Positions 1-12,892 of a DNA stretch of 64,000 nucleotides are shown here, in pieces (position 1 is the first letter of the stretch; every line of letters starts with the position of its first letter). Source of the stretch: Ciona savignyi (Eukaryota > Chordata > Ascidiacea > Phlebobranchia > Cionidae); NCBI GenBank assembly GCA_000149265.1, contig CH002936.1, positions 87,444 through 151,443 on the forward strand, in the 5' to 3' direction. A program made the translations under genes and the position numbers. The notes beneath the pieces were generated by a model that saw nothing but the letters and a program-made list of their open reading frames with translations, had not been told where the DNA came from and ran no database searches.

Positions 1-69
1 TGGAACTACAAGTTGTTGACCCCTGGTTTAGATAAATACAAGCAATAGAGAAATGAGAAATGCAATTAC

Positions 70-118
70 CGTCTAAAAACATCCACTTTTCCGTCGAAAT
101 TCCAGGCCCACGATCGCC
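70..118 (-). CDS. DGKZ/DGKI: DGK exon 22: KWCFLD-like segment, last exon in window
   Basis: Acceptor cacatttttag|GGC, donor TTAGACG|gtaatt, phase 0 in and 1 out (49 nt, residues 779-795). Reads [16 protein letters not shown]; vertebrates have LSPKWCFLDA..A.RFYRID here. The gene must continue beyond position 1. Confidence 0.88.
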
Positions 119-3100
119 CTAAAAATGTGAATCGTTATTTCAAGCTTGTGTTAAGCATATTCAACCATTAAGAACATAATTGTAAGTTAACTGACTCCTT
201 TCCACACAAGTTTTGCAAAAATGCGGGTAAAATATGCAGCTCAAATGTTGTCTAACTCTGCGGCTCAAATTATATAGGCAAGAGGTGGTAAGAAAATGAT
301 TCCTTCTGCTTGGTTCTGCCTATTCTGCCGTACCAGAAAGTACCCAATAGTTCGACCGTTAAGCTAAAGTTATGCTTCTACATTAATAGCTACCGGGACC
401 AGGAATTTAGGCCATGAAAGGCCAATTACTCCAGTCAAGTTATGCTTTAACTAAAGATGTGGTTGTCTGGACAAAATGGACTAATATACAACAAACTGCA
501 ATGGCTCCGATACCACAATCTTTGTCACAACGAGGTAATTCGACGAAAGGTGGTTCCCCTAAATAATTTTGACTGGCTGTAAGCAACTGGTGCTCGTGCC
601 AATAGGGATAAAATCTATTTTTATGACAATCAATTCATAAATTTTACCAATTTTTAACACACAGTAATATGATTCACATTTTGGCAGAGAGCATGTAGCA
701 AATTATACAAATGAAAAACACACAAAGAAAATCCCTGCAAGGGCTTAGGGAATAAATTTTAACAATTTTCAAGACAAATTGATCTTCCACATAATGACAG
801 AGGGCATTGGGGTGTTAAAAATGAATGGGAAACACAGAAGATAACTTACCGCGTTGACTGTTTCCCAGCAAGTCCGTACACTGCTCAGCGTAGCGTTGTT
901 TGTGACAATCGTCACCAACCTTGGGGCAGCTGTGGTGAGGGTTGGGTTTAGAGGGGGTGGGTTAGTAGGAGTGGGGTTAGAATGAAGTAGGATAGGATAT
1001 TCATGTTTATCCCCGTGAATGGGAAAACCAAGATGGTTAACACACAAGCAATCGTCAGATCACCTCGCGCCCATCGTCGGGTTACCGGAGCTATTGCAGT
1101 GTGTTGTATATGATTGACACGTTCCTTCAATTTAGTAGAATTCAATAATCCGCTGGGCTCAGGCAATGTCCATTAAGTGCCTTGCCCAAGGACACAACCG
1201 ATCAGCTAGCAACCAGTTTCAAACCGTTAACCTTTTGGTTAAAAAGTGTCGCACTAAACCACCAGACTAGTAGAAAGGTAATTCTTACCAACAGAACACA
1301 GTTTATCTAATCTTCCGTTGAATTCATCGTACTGGGAAGAGGTTAAGGCGTTCACTCTTATCTTTACTTGCTGCTGGCTGCAATGGGAAAAACTGGTTTG
1401 AGTCTTATATTGTGTGAGTTAGGTTGCGCGCTTTGGAGACTGATAGGGACGAATTGGTATGGAACCAAACAGGTGTACTCGGGATTATGTGTGGTTGTGG
1501 GAGCAAAAATGAAGGCAGAATGCTACTTTTTATAATGGCGTGTCTTAGGGTGCAATTTAGTTCCACTGTCACTTGGTACTAACCACATCAACGGAGTTTA
1601 TTTTTAATGTTAAATTTCTTTACATGAACGGCATAGTTTTGGCTTTTATCTCTGTTTCATATTACAGATAAAGAAAATTGCTCTAAAATGTCCTCAAATT
1701 AGTCTTGATAATCGATAATTTAGTATTAAATTAAACAACATATTGAAAATATGCATGTGCTAGTCTTCAGCATATGTTTAGGAAAACATACTAAAACTGC
1801 TTCTATCCATGGTCAAGACAGAAAACCTGTCTGTGAGTCCAAGATATCGGCAATCTACATGGTGACCATAAGGACAATTTTAATCCAAGTAACTCAGGGT
1901 TAACTGAAGGGGTAATTAATGCAGTACATGGGACAATTGCGCAGAACTGCAAAGTGAAAATCTGCAGACTATACAGCATATTGATATATAAAAGATTTTA
2001 ATCCAACTTACTCAGGGTTAATTGATGGTCGTCTTTTCGTCCGATACACCATACTTGCCTGGTTGAAGAATTCCAATCGGATGTTGGAAGGGTTGAGTCT
2101 AGGGAAAACGGAAAAATTGTCAGATTTGCTACTGTGCTAAGGTTACGTCTAGCTGGTTGGTTAATCAGTAGGCACAGCGGTGGTACAGAAGGTCAACGAA
2201 ACCAGATTCTGTCTAGTGGGTTGTATCTTTGGGCAAGTCATTTAATAGACATGAAGTAAATTGGTTAACTAAAACTAATCCCTCAGTAATACACAACATA
2301 CTACAATAGCTTGGGTAATCCGCTGTGGGCAAATATTCTATTATAGGTATTACATACATATCTATATGCTGTAATAACATGTGGTTAGATGGAGGTTGAC
2401 CCCAAGGTAATAACACTGGGTGCAGAAATGTATGTGTCTGACCGATAAACTGGGTGGTGAGTGAATCGTTACTACAGTGACTGTTGGTCACCGTGGATCA
2501 AAGGTTAGCTTAAAAGCCATCTAACCCCCAATGAAGGCCTCACAGTATACAAAACCCCACAATCACCCAACCTGCATGGTTCTCCATCAATTTGCACAGG
2601 GATGATCTTGTCGGTCTTGATATACGCCGACTTGCATTGACATAATCTCTCTCCATGCCCACCGACGAATATCATACCCTGAGGAAAACATTATATTATA
2701 TCTAATGTCATGAAGGGAGATATATATTTGTATTTCTGTAGGATATGGATAAAGTGGATAATGTCTACCAAAATTGTGCGCCTATATATAGGATAGGATA
2801 TTCATGTTTGTTTACCCAAAAAACATGACTGTATATAAATAGGTGGTACTTGTACTTCTAAATACCTAGATTGGTATAATTAAATTCCTATGTAAAATAA
2901 AATTTAAATTATTGGGTGAAAACATACAAAAACACCAATCCTACAATGTGGGTAATAGTGTGGAGTAACATACAAGAATTTTACCTCACAAACCCATGAT
3001 TTATTATGCGGGGTAACATACAAGAATCACACTCCCACACCCCCATGGACCATTATCCAGGGATGACACTTACCAGCTGATTAAGACTAAACGCCAAAAC

Positions 3101-6100
3101 TTCCATCAGTTTATCGTCATGCCGCTGGGCCTGGAACTCAGAGCCGGTGGGGTTTCCCCACGGGGTAGTCCCGGCAGCAAAGCGGGGGATGTTTAGGAAG
3201 ACGATACAAACGGGTTTTAGCTCTCGGATCTTTGGGGTGATGTCTTTTCCGTCGCACTTAAAATAGAAATAACATTTTCAAATATTTTTGGATTAATTTT
3301 TTTTCGTTTTTAGATATTTTTGTATTAATTTTTTCTTCGTTTTTAGATATTTTTTGTATTAATTTTTTCCTTGTTTTTAGATATTTTTTGTATTAATTTT
3401 TTCTTCATTTTTAGATATTTTTTGTATTAATTTTTTCTTCATTTTTAGATATTTTTTGTATTAATTTTTTCTTCATTTTTAGATATTTTTTGTATTAATT
3501 TTTTCTTCATTTTTAGATATTTTTTGTATTAATTTTTTCTTTGTTTTTAGTTATTTTTTTGTATTAATTTTTCTTCGTTTTAAGATATATTTTTTCTATT
3601 AATTTCATAAGCAAGCTTGTGCACCTCATTCTGTAAATAAACAACAGAATGTGCAGATGAAGAAATACCGCTACACATACCAAGGAGGAATTCCTATAGA
3701 CCAGACTGTCAACCACAATCTCCATATTTACACAGGTGAAATCAAACTATTTCATCTTCAAAGTTTGCAATCAATGCATTAAAAATGTTTTTCTTTGTTT
3801 TTAGATGATTATTTTTTCTTCATACTTTTGTGAATTTTAAATTTTTTCCGACAATTTTCCAACAATAGAAATCGAATATAAGAAAAAGAAATTATGTTAA
3901 CCTAATTATCAGATATGTTTTCTGGTCCCAGTGTACAACCATGTTCCGCTAATGTTAACATATATACACTACTTACCACAACAGTGATATGTTTGAAAAG
4001 GTCCTTGGACTGCCGACTTATATACTCAAAAACGCCGGTTCTTGCGTAGAATATCTTGTTCCGTAGTCGACTGTTAAACTTGCTGGGTTTCGCTTCTGTT
4101 GAAATAGTTGGTTTTGTTATTTTATATCATGAAAAAATGTTCGTATTAAACGTTTGTATTTGTATTCTCAGGCCTAGTTAAATAACTAAAGACATTTAGT
4201 GTTTTGCACAATTTTAACATTTATATCAGTAAGCAAAAGCACAATTTTGACATTTATATCAATAAGCAAATCTAACGGATTTATACACGATTATCCTTAG
4301 ATAATAAGTGAGTTTAGGCCAGGCATGGAAAACATACGGCCTGCGGGACAGGTCCGGCCCGTGAAGGGATTTTGATCGGCCCGTAGACTGTATCTAACCA
4401 TACCCTGTAAAGTGGCCCGCCCATAAACTGTATCTAACCATATCCTGTGATGTGGCCCTTGCATTAGTAAATAAATTTGTGGTTAAGGAGTTCATTTTCC
4501 CACATCTGACCCACCGCCTAGAGAAGTTACCCACCCCCGGTTTAGGCCAACAATTCTTATATGTTTTGCCATTTTTATAAGGTGGGGTGATTTAGATAAT
4601 GTGAGCAAAGACATGGTGTCCATTCCAGTCTTTAATTCAGGTATTAAAATCATGGTATAAAGTGCAAGTTTAGGTGAAAATTAAAAAATGTGCAAGTAAA
4701 ATATCTACAAAATACAAATCGATTTAACTGCATCTGCTATTGTCGCTTTGATTCAAAAATATCTAAGTTCAAACTAGGCAGGTTTATAGCGGTTACTAAC
4801 TAGTCGGTTGTGTCCTTGAGCAAGGCACTTAACAGACATTAACTGAACCCACCGGATTAATGGATTCTATCAAATTGAAGAAACGTGTCTATCATACATA
4901 AAACTCTGCAATAGCTCCGGTAACCCGACGGTGGGCGCGAGGTGATCTGACAATTGCCCATGTGTTAACAGCATTGGTTTCCCATTCACGGGGATAAAAA
5001 TGAATATTCTATCCTATCCTTTTATATAAAAATATATAAGTTTAATCTAGGCAGGTTTATCGTGCACCTACATACTGTGGGCATGGCATACCTCTGGATT
5101 CGTGGAACTCCAGCGTAACCAGTGCATCTGCTCCTATGCTGAAGTAGTTGTTCACAACGTCTATCGGTGGTTTGTCACTTGCTTTCGACGCCCCTTCTTC
5201 ACAAGGGACCTGGGGTTTGGGTGAAATTGCAATTAATCCGTTAGTGTGGGTAGTAAAAGCATTGTAAGGTTCTACAAAAAGGCACAAGTTTAACGAACGT
5301 TGCCTTGAAACTGAAATAACTTTGAATGTTCGATTTTAGACTTTATCTACTATATCACCGTAGAATTGTATTTAAATAGAATTCAGCAATGTGTTATAGA
5401 ATTAAGGTCCTTTAGAAATGCACAAGTTTAATAAAAGTTATCTTGATATTGAAATAACTCCGGAATTCCGATTTTATGTATCATCTACCATTTAACACTA
5501 TAATTGTATGTTACGGTCACGTGTTTTTCCCTTTTTGTTTTATTTTGCTCTCTTGTTTAAGTTGTACGTCACATCCTGTTTTAGTGCGTGTTGCGTGAAA
5601 TCCTTTGAGACCTTGGGGTCATTTCATTTTATACTAGGAACCAAGTGGTGGTCTAATGGGAACCATACTAATGTTAAAAGAGGTTTTTCTGTAGTGTACG
5701 GAAAATTATTATATATTTTGGCCGGAAATTTCAGGTATGTATGATTTGATTATATTTTGTTTCACTGACATACCTATGGTTAATCATTTTATTATTCTGT
5801 TTTAGTTACCGCAATACAAGGAAGACTATAGTTTGCGCGTATCTGATCATAAAAGGCCAGGCTCGTACTTGGGTTAAGTACGGCCGCAACAGTAACTGAA
5901 ATTTGAAAAAGAGTTCCAATCCGCTTTCTAAAAGTAACTGAAATTTCGAAGAGTTTCAGCCCTCGAAGAGTAACTGAAACTTCGAAGAGTTTCATTTAGC
6001 CTTCTAACAATAACAACTAAACTCCCAACGAAACAGACCTTCGCCACGAGCCAAGGCAGGACGAAGGTGATTACAATAGCGTGTGGAAACGTCGGCGCTG

Positions 6101-9100
6101 ATTGGGAGAAATCGAGCGGATTGGGAGCAGAAGAATGAGTGAACCAGGCTCTGAACTGAGCGACAAATATTTAGAGCCGGAACTGAGTAACGTCACGATT
6201 AGAAGGCCGATGTCGAGTCAAACCGCAGGTCCATCCCCCGTGCAAAAGGACTACAGAACGGAGGAAATGCCTGGCGGTACGGGACAATCGACAAGGGAGG
6301 ACATCAATCTGCGTTTGAGAACATTGCAAGCCACGGTGAACAAAGGCGCATCTAAAGTTGAAAGATCAATTGTAACATCAGGTGACATTTTAGAAATCCA
6401 GACGTTATTTTTAAGTCTTACCAAGTTGAAAGACGACTACATGGCTTTGTTTGACGAAGTAATCGAAACGTTAGCTGCGACCGAGAAATTGGAAGCGCAT
6501 GACAATAGGCGACAAATCGAAGCCAGAATAAGAGAAATCACAAAAAATGCGAGAGTGGCAATAGAGCAACTCCGAGCCGAGCGCATATCGGTAAAGTCGA
6601 GCTCAAAGACAGCCAGATCATCTGCGTGCCTAGACGCCGAAATCAAACAGAATTCTTTCGGTAAAAATGATGATGATATTGATGGCTCTGGACAATCCAA
6701 AAATGGTGAAGAACATTACATCGACCACGACACATGGAGTGCTCAGGTGAAACGTATTAATCCTGTTTCTATGTATCACTTACCAACTGTAAGATTACAA
6801 GTGTTCGATGGGAACGTATTGTCCTTTTTATCATGGGAAACTGCGTTTGACGCACTGGTTGAACCATCAGCATGCACAGCCCTAAAACTAAATTTGCTTA
6901 GCCAATACTTATCTGGAGAACCGAAATCAATGGTCGAAGGTTTCATGCTCCTACAGACGGAACAAGCCTATCAAAGGGCAAGAAGCCAATTAAAAGCGCG
7001 TTATGGCAACGAAAGCGTGGTAGGAAAGGCATTTTTGGACAAGCTGTACTTATGGCCAAAAATACTTCCCAATAATCCATCTTCGCTTCGTCGTTATTCT
7101 GACTATTTGAACCAAATAGTGGTGGCAAAACAAAACATAAAGTCTCTAGACATACTGGACTTCTCATATGAGAGTGCAAAAATAAACGCTAAACTTCCAC
7201 AATTTGTTAATTCGAAGTGGCGAGAAGTTGTTGTCCAATGGAAAGCAGATCACAGCAACCAATATCCACCGTTTAAGGTATTAGCCTCTTTTATTAACAA
7301 ACAGGCGGAAATAGAGAACATACCAGAGCTTAACGATGTTGGACAATACGAGCGATCACGACAAACGTCATTCAATACACAACATAGGTCGCATCGAAAT
7401 GTTGAAGCTACGGTGCTAAGCACGAGATTGAGTTTCGATCACAAATCGAAAGAATTAATAAATCCTAATCAGCTTTGCGAATGTATGCAGGTTGATTTTA
7501 TTGAAAGGAAAAACGACAATCACCAGAAACTTGCTCCAGAGGACAAAAGGGTTGTGGATATTAGCTGTGATAACACACGACAATGTGATGACGGTCATTA
7601 CAAAAGGGAGACTGCAGAGATTGTGCGAAACAACTTATACGTTAACGATGATGCAACGTCGGTACTAAATTGTGAGAGAGCGATCGAGCTGGTAAGAAAA
7701 AGTAAACGTTTATGCTCTAAAGCAGGTCTACGAGTGCACAAGTTCGCGTCAAATCGGAAAGAAGTTCTCGAAACAATCAAACAGGAAGACCGATCTCGAG
7801 GTTCACGATCCAAAGACTTGAAGGCTACGGTTTCGATAGAGAGGGTGATTGGTGTGAAATGGGTGTTTGGAAAGCGATTCCCTGTGCTTCAGGACCATCT
7901 TGAAAGACTTGCCAATCACCAGACGAAGCCCCATTTTGCTGAAAAGAAAGACAATGCTTCAGCATCTGTGCAAGGAGAAATGCGACTGGGGATGATCCTG
8001 TCCCAGATGATATACAAGCACGGTCGATTAGATGGAGAGATCTGAATCATCTAAAGGTACTACGGTGTTTTTCTGCTCCAAACTTTGTCGCAATAATACG
8101 ACGAGAGTTGCATCACTTCTTTGGTGCTAGCAACACAGGATATGGTGAAGTTCAACTAATTGACTTGTACGCGAGACCCCGTAGGCGGAGAGTACAGAAC
8201 ATGACTGAAGAATTTTGGCCACGTTGGAAATGGAAAACCGAGTCAAACTTAACACGGCGAAACGAATGGTGCTTTACGCAGCACAACTTGGAGGAGAGAA
8301 TGTTCTAGATGACGAAGGAAAGGAGAACAAGTGCAGCTCGAGTTCTCCGCCGCCCAATACATAAACTGGTATTACTGCTTCGGGCTGCAGAAAATACAAT
8401 CGTCTAATTACATGGTGTCGATTCCCGAACGGGGAGCCTTTCAAACTTTTTAAACCTTTAGATGTCGGTTTATTTATGGTGGAAAAACTGATTTCGCATA
8501 TTTTTGAGTTTATTTAAAAATTTTCAATTTTTGAGGAGCCATGTTACGGTCACGTGTTTTTCCCTTTTTGTTTTATTTTGCTCTCTTGTTTAAGTTGTAC
8601 GTCACATCCTGTTTTAGTGCGTGTTGCGTGAAATCCTTTGAGACCTTGGGGTCATTTCATTTTATACTAGGAACCAAGTGGTGGTCTAATGGGAACCATA
8701 CTAATGTTAAAAGAGGTTTTTCTGTAGTGTACGGAAAATTATTATATATTTTGGCCGGAAATTTCAGGTATGTATGATTTGATTATATTTTGTTTCACTG
8801 ACATACCTATGGTTAATCATTTTATTATTCTGTTTTAGTTACCGCAATACAAGGAAGACTATAGTTTGCGCGTATCTGATCATAAAAGGCCAGGCTCGTA
8901 CTTGGGTTAAGTACGGCCGCAACATTGTATTTAAATACAATTCAACAATGTGGTTATAGGAGTATGGTTTTACAAAAAAACACAAGTTCTATTAATAATG
9001 CTTACATACTATAAAAGAAAACGGATTTTAGGCATCGTCCACAATTTAACCCTAGAATTGTATTAAAATAATACACGGAGAAATTCAAAATAATACATAG

Positions 9101-12100
9101 GGAATGGAGACCAATGTTAGGGTTATAGGAGAGGTTATACAGAAAGGCACAAGTTTAATGAAAACTCTTAATACTAAAATGACTTTGGAAAACGGATTTA
9201 GGCATCTTGGGCAAACAGGATTTTGCATTTAACCCTAGAATCGCATTTAAATAATACAAAACTCAAAGTAATAGCTTTGGTAACCCGACGGTAGGCGAAA
9301 GGTGATTTGACGATTGTCTCCCTTGGTTTTTCCCATTCACCGGGGGATAAACTCAAAGTAATACGAAGGGAATGAAGAAATAGGAAGATCGGAAACTCAC
9401 CTCGTCCTCGTTGACTCTCTGTTCGCATTCGTTCTTCTCCACGTGCAACTTCCATCGATCGAGCTTCACGACTCTTCCCTCCTCCGCTCCCTGGATGATC
9501 TTCTGCACCGATTCGTCCGAGTAGCCCTGTGGGGTGGAAGATGAGTGTGAGGGGTTGGTGGGAGTATATGTGATCGTCCTTGGCACAAGAGTAGCCCTGT
9601 GGGATGGAAGATAGAGTATGAGGTGTTGGTGGGAGTATATGTGATCGTCCTTGGGACAAGAGTAGCCCTGTGGGGTGGAAGATGAGCATGAGGCGTTGGT
9701 GGGAGTATATGTGATCGTCCTTGGGACAAGAGTAGCCCTGTGGGATGGGAGATGAGTATGAGGTGTTGGTGGGAGTATAGGTGATCGTTCTTGGGACAAG
9801 AGAAGCCCTGTAGGGGGGAAGATGAGTATGTGGTGTTGGTGGGAGTATATGTGATCGTCCTTGGGACAAGAGTAGCCCTGTGGGGTGGAAGATGAGTATG
9901 AGGTGTTGGTGGGAGTATATGTGATCGTCCTTGGGACAAGAGTAGCCCTGTGGGGTGGAAGATGAGTATGAGGCGTTGGTGGGAGTATAGGTGATCGTTC
10001 TTGGGACAAGAGAAGCCCTGTAGGGGGGAAGATGAGTATGTGGTGTTGGTGGGAGTATATGTGATCGTCCTTGGGACAAGAGTAGCCCTGTGGGGTGGAA
10101 GATGAGTATGAAGGTGTTGGTGGGAGTATATGTGATCGTCCTTGGGCACAAGAGTAGCCCTGTAGGGTGGAAGATGAGTATGAGGTGTTGGTGGGAGTAT
10201 ATGTGATCGTCCTTGGGACAAGAGTAGCCCTGTGGGATGGAAGATGAGTGTGAGGCGTTGGTGGGAGTATATGTGATCGTCCTTGGCACAAGAGTAGCCC
10301 TGTGGGATGGAAGATGAATATGAGGGGTTGGTGGGAGTATATGTGATCGTCCTTGGCACAAGAGTAGCCCTGTGGGATGGAAGATGAATATGAGGGGTTG
10401 GTGGGAGTATATGTGATCGTCCTTGGCACAAGAGTAGCCCTGTGGGATGGAAGATGAATATGAGGGGTTGGTGGGAGTATATGTGATCGTCCTTGGCACA
10501 AGAGTAGCCCTGTGGGATGGAAGATGAGTGTGAGGTGTTGGTGGGGGTATATGTGATCGTCCTTGGGACAAGAGTAGCCCTGTGGGGTGGAAGATGAGTA
10601 TGAGGCGTTGGTGGGAGTATATGTGATCGTCCTTGGGACAAGAGTAGCCCTGTGGGATGGAAGATGAGTATGAGGCGTTGGTGGGAGTATATGTGATCGT
10701 CCTTGGGACAAGAGTAGCCCAGTGGGATGGAAGATGAGTATGAGGCGTTGGTGGGATGCGCTTTGTTCATGGAACAATAATTGTCCAGGGAGGATAAGAT
10801 TAGTTCGATAGTTTAAAAATGGCTCTTTCAACATGAAGGTACACATGGGCTTGAAAATGGCCTAGGAAGCACGAAAATAAACCTAAAAGCACAAAAGCGG
10901 CTCTGGAAGCACGAAGATGAGTGTCAGGCTTTGGTGGGAGTATATGTGATCGTCCCTGGAACAAAAATTACCCAGGGAGGATAAAAGTGGTCAGAGGGTT
11001 TGAAAATAACCTTTTGAGCATGAAGATATGCCATGAGCTTAAAAATGGCCCTGGAAGCACATAAATGACCATTAAAGCACGAAAGTGACCTTGGGTGCAC
11101 AAAGGTGGCCTAAGAGGTTGAAAATGACCCTTAGACCATAAAAGAATTTCAAATGAAAATGGTTCTATTTATGATATATGTTTTAATGTAATTGACCTTC
11201 TTAATATCTGAAATGTACAGTAAAACAAGTGAATATGGTCTGTTTTTCCGGGGAAAAGTAAAAGGAGGGAAAGCGGGAAGGGGGTATGGAGAACAACTAC
11301 ACACTAAAATAAAGATAAGGAAGTTAGTTTTAAACATGGGGTTGGAGATACGGTTAGTTCTGTGGATTAGATTACTGTTTCGGGCATTTAGTTTCCATAG
11401 TTTTAGTGAGCAGTTTTCATTATTCCCTTCTCTTTTTCCCTCCTTTTGATGTGGCACTTTTTTCATGGCTTTCACATCCATAATCGATGGTGAATTTTGC
11501 ACTAGATTCATTAATACCGCAATAATACTTTTGCACAAGATTACCCAAATGATTCTATTTAAAAGCCTTCAACATGATTAACAAAGCATGGTGAATGACA
11601 GCATCAATGGAAAATCCATTGATTGAGGATTAAAATTTGATTAGCCACCTGGCAAAGACAAAAGACAAATCAATGTGTTAAATTCATTCTTGTCATAGGA
11701 CTTTTTACCGTTGGCGTCGTGAGTATATTAAATAATTTGTAAAAAGTATGCAGTGAAAAAAGTAAATAAGCGTTTACACTAGAGTAATAATAACAACTCT
11801 GAAAAAACTATGGGGGTATGCAGTGGAAAAACGAAATAAATGCTCACAGTAAAGTAAAAAGAGGAAAAACTCTGGCAAAACCATGGTGAAATACAGGGCT
11901 AACAACTATAACTCATACTCGTTTATACGTATTTTTAGTATATCATTAATTGTTACTTTCTATTTAAATAAGAAATAATTATGTCAATTGTGGTAAAATG
12001 GCTTTTCACCAGAAACAGATTTTTTTTTCCACTTCTGTTTAAAGCAAATTTACAATTTTAATTTGGAAACAAAATTTCAATTGTAAGAAATTTAAAATTT

Positions 12101-12861
12101 TAATTTTAAGAAAATCAAAATTTCCATTTTAAGAAAATCAAATATTCCATTTTAATAAATTCAAAATTCCAGCCAAACCCTAGAAAACATACACAACTAA
12201 CATAAAAACCTAGCTTTGCACTTACGGCACCAAAATTAAGTGTCCTCGACAGGTCGTTCCCGGTACCCAGGGGCAGTATGGCGACAGGAGGGGGCCGGGA
12301 TAGGTTCATCTTGTCGAGCACCGATAGAACCCAGCCCACAGTACCGTCCCCACCACAGGCAAGTATTCGAAGGTTCGGGACTTTTCGATACAACTCAAGT
12401 CTGGAAAGAGGGACTGTATCTTTATATATAGAAGAGAGAGTATAATGAATATATATATATATGTCGAACAGATTAGACTGGTGGTTTAGTGCGTCGGCTT
12501 TTAGCTAAAAGGTTTCAGGTTCGAAACTGATCGCTAGTTTTCGGTAGAACTCGAGTCTGGAAAGAGGGACAGTGTACTGTATCTTTATAAAAATAAGAGA
12601 GAGTATAATGATTATTAATGAATATATATATATATAATATATATACAGATTAGATTTATCGGACAGATTAGACTGGTGGTTTATTGCGTCTTAGACTGTT
12701 GGTTTAGTGCGGACAGATTAGACTGGTGGTTTAGTGGCTTTTAGCTAAAAGGTTTCAGGTTCGAAACTGATCGCTAGTTTTCGGTAGAACTCGAGTCTGG
12801 AAAGAGGGACAATGTACTGTATCTTTATAAAAATAAGAGAGAGTATAATGATTATTAATGA

Positions 12862-12892
<31 letters not shown>

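Larger units (their letters stand above)
5504..8929 (+). mobile_element. Internally deleted BEL/Pao LTR retrotransposon
   Basis: Flanked by the 5-bp target duplication ttgta (5504-5508 and 8925-8929). Two 383-bp LTRs, TG...CA, read as identical by eye. The interior carries a BEL/Pao-type gag region, a fragment around the reverse-transcriptase active site and pieces from the A17 peptidase/RNase H and integrase end, in order but with large deletions; protease and most of RT, RNase H and integrase are absent. It is about 3.4 kb, roughly half the usual autonomous length. It lies in sense opposite to the host gene within intron 14. Confidence 0.9.

Noticed and set aside
769..1166. 92- and 72-codon ORFs over 769-1166
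   Set aside because: They run over exon 21 and the SINE; only the 850-929 part has splice-site and family support.
2213..2491. 92-codon minus-strand ORF between DGK exons 18 and 19
   Set aside because: No similarity to the kinase, no splice sites in phase; exons 18 and 19 join directly in phase.
5508..5744. 78-codon ORF, also at 8541-8777
   Set aside because: Lies in the LTR and its ATG needs a base of the target duplication; not counted as a gene.
9198..10846. Three overlapping minus-strand ORFs of 434-497 codons
   Set aside because: They translate the 70-bp minisatellite in three frames; period not divisible by three and no stop per unit explains them. Only the 9401-9526 part is coding.
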